64,000 bases of DNA from Jannaschia rubra (GTDB lineage Bacteria; Pseudomonadota; Alphaproteobacteria; Rhodobacterales; Rhodobacteraceae), in NCBI RefSeq assembly GCF_001403735.1, contig NZ_CXPG01000024.1, forward strand, positions 16 through 64,015, read 5' to 3'. The notes under the pieces were generated by a model. It ran no database searches and was not told the DNA's origin. It was given only the letters and a program-made list of their open reading frames with translations. How positions within the stretch are numbered: position 1 is the first letter of the stretch; every line of letters begins with the position of its first letter. Positions 63,688 to 64,000 of the stretch are shown here, piece after piece. A program made the position numbers and the translations under genes.

Positions 63688-64000
63688 ACCGTCGCGATCA
63701 GGTCGGACAGCGCCTTGCGATAGTCCGCGACGATGGCATCACGCGCGACATGCCGGCCGTCGCGGACGGCGTGGCGGCCCGCCGACCACAGATCGGTGAC
63801 GACGCCGTCGCTGGCGGCGAAGACCAACCCGTCGAGAAGCTGATCCTCCGGGAGCGGATCGAGCGTCGGACAGGTGCCATCGATGGCGAGAAGGTCGGCA
63901 AGTCCGCCCACTTCGATCCGACCCGCATCGCGGGCAAGCGCCCGGGCCGCACCCTCCGCCGCCCCGCAGAACAGCGCCCGCCCGACCGAGCCTTCGCCGA
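63684..64000 (-). CDS. hutF: Formimidoylglutamate deiminase-like protein (HutF), C-terminal part
   Basis: The last 105 codons of an amidohydrolase are present; the gene continues beyond the window. GRALFCGAAEGAARALARDA, RIEVGGLADLLAID and the tail LVFAASDGVVTDLWSAGRHA, VRDGRHVARDAIVADYRKAL match the end of HutF-type enzymes. HutF removes ammonia from N-formimino-glutamate in histidine breakdown. The TAG stop overlaps the hutD stop on the other strand (shared CTAG). Confidence 0.8.
   Translation of the reverse strand, partial: GEGSVGRALFCGAAEGAARALARDAGRIEVGGLADLLAIDGTCPTLDPLPEDQLLDGLVFAASDGVVTDLWSAGRHAVRDGRHVARDAIVADYRKALSDLIATV

Noticed and set aside
1-64000. tRNA, rRNA, riboswitch or CRISPR features
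   Set aside because: I scanned for cloverleaf-like ends, rRNA blocks and regularly spaced repeats and saw none. Covariance-model and repeat searches would be needed to be sure.

Overview
The window is a high-GC stretch that most likely comes from an extrachromosomal replicon (plasmid or chromid) of a Rhodobacterales (roseobacter/Paracoccaceae-type) alphaproteobacterium. The main evidence is a replication module at about 7.86-11.35 kb. It has overlapping parB and parA genes, four perfect copies of a 16-bp palindrome, and a divergent initiator whose C-terminal part resembles DnaA domain I. This matches the 'DnaA-like' plasmid type known from Rhodobacterales. TRAP and ABC uptake systems, ectoine-degradation genes and hut genes fit the same group.

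Layout. 0-0.4 kb: the end of an alkaline phosphatase gene. 0.9-7.7 kb: a TRAP transporter (dctQ-dctM-dctP) with an IclR regulator, a divergent GMC oxidoreductase and a stress-type SDR. 7.8-11.4 kb: the replication and partition module. 11.8-16.2 kb: a PLP-dependent cysteine synthase/desulfhydrase-like enzyme, a PAS histidine kinase of the HisKA_2 type, and a VapBC module. 16.3-22.0 kb: an osmoprotectant ABC transporter (OsmF/YehYXW type), then doeA (ectoine hydrolase) and a truncated doeB. 22.0-28.1 kb: a region of gene decay with aldehyde dehydrogenase, ABC exporter, DNA methyltransferase and IS3 transposase remnants. Two intact genes sit in it, a secreted CAP protein and an orphan QueC-like PP-loop protein.

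28.1-45.1 kb: the most striking content, a complete two-gene insecticidal-type toxin complex (Tc). It is a 2957-residue TcA followed, with an ATGA overlap, by a 2719-residue fused TcB-TcC. After the Rhs core the TcB-TcC protein carries a C-terminal region of about 617 residues that I cannot assign. The operon is about 17 kb long and abuts an IS3 remnant.

45.4-53.6 kb: a LacI-controlled catabolic locus. It has a divergent PfkB-type kinase, a ribose-type ABC importer, and BtpA-, TenA- and phosphotriesterase-family proteins in overlapping or tightly packed order, followed by a convergent GATase1-like gene. The enzyme combination points to an uncharacterised substrate. 53.7-54.7 kb: a frame-broken peptide-binding protein gene. 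54.9-56.8 kb: a periplasmic sorbosone/glucose-dehydrogenase-like protein with a dihaem cytochrome c. 57.2-64 kb: a membrane protein with a metzincin-like motif lacking the catalytic Glu, a secreted CHRD-like protein, the ygiC/ygiB pair, a PhzF protein, hutD, and the end of a HutF-like gene.

No tRNA, rRNA or CRISPR array was seen. All assignments are from reading the sequence; no database search was run.
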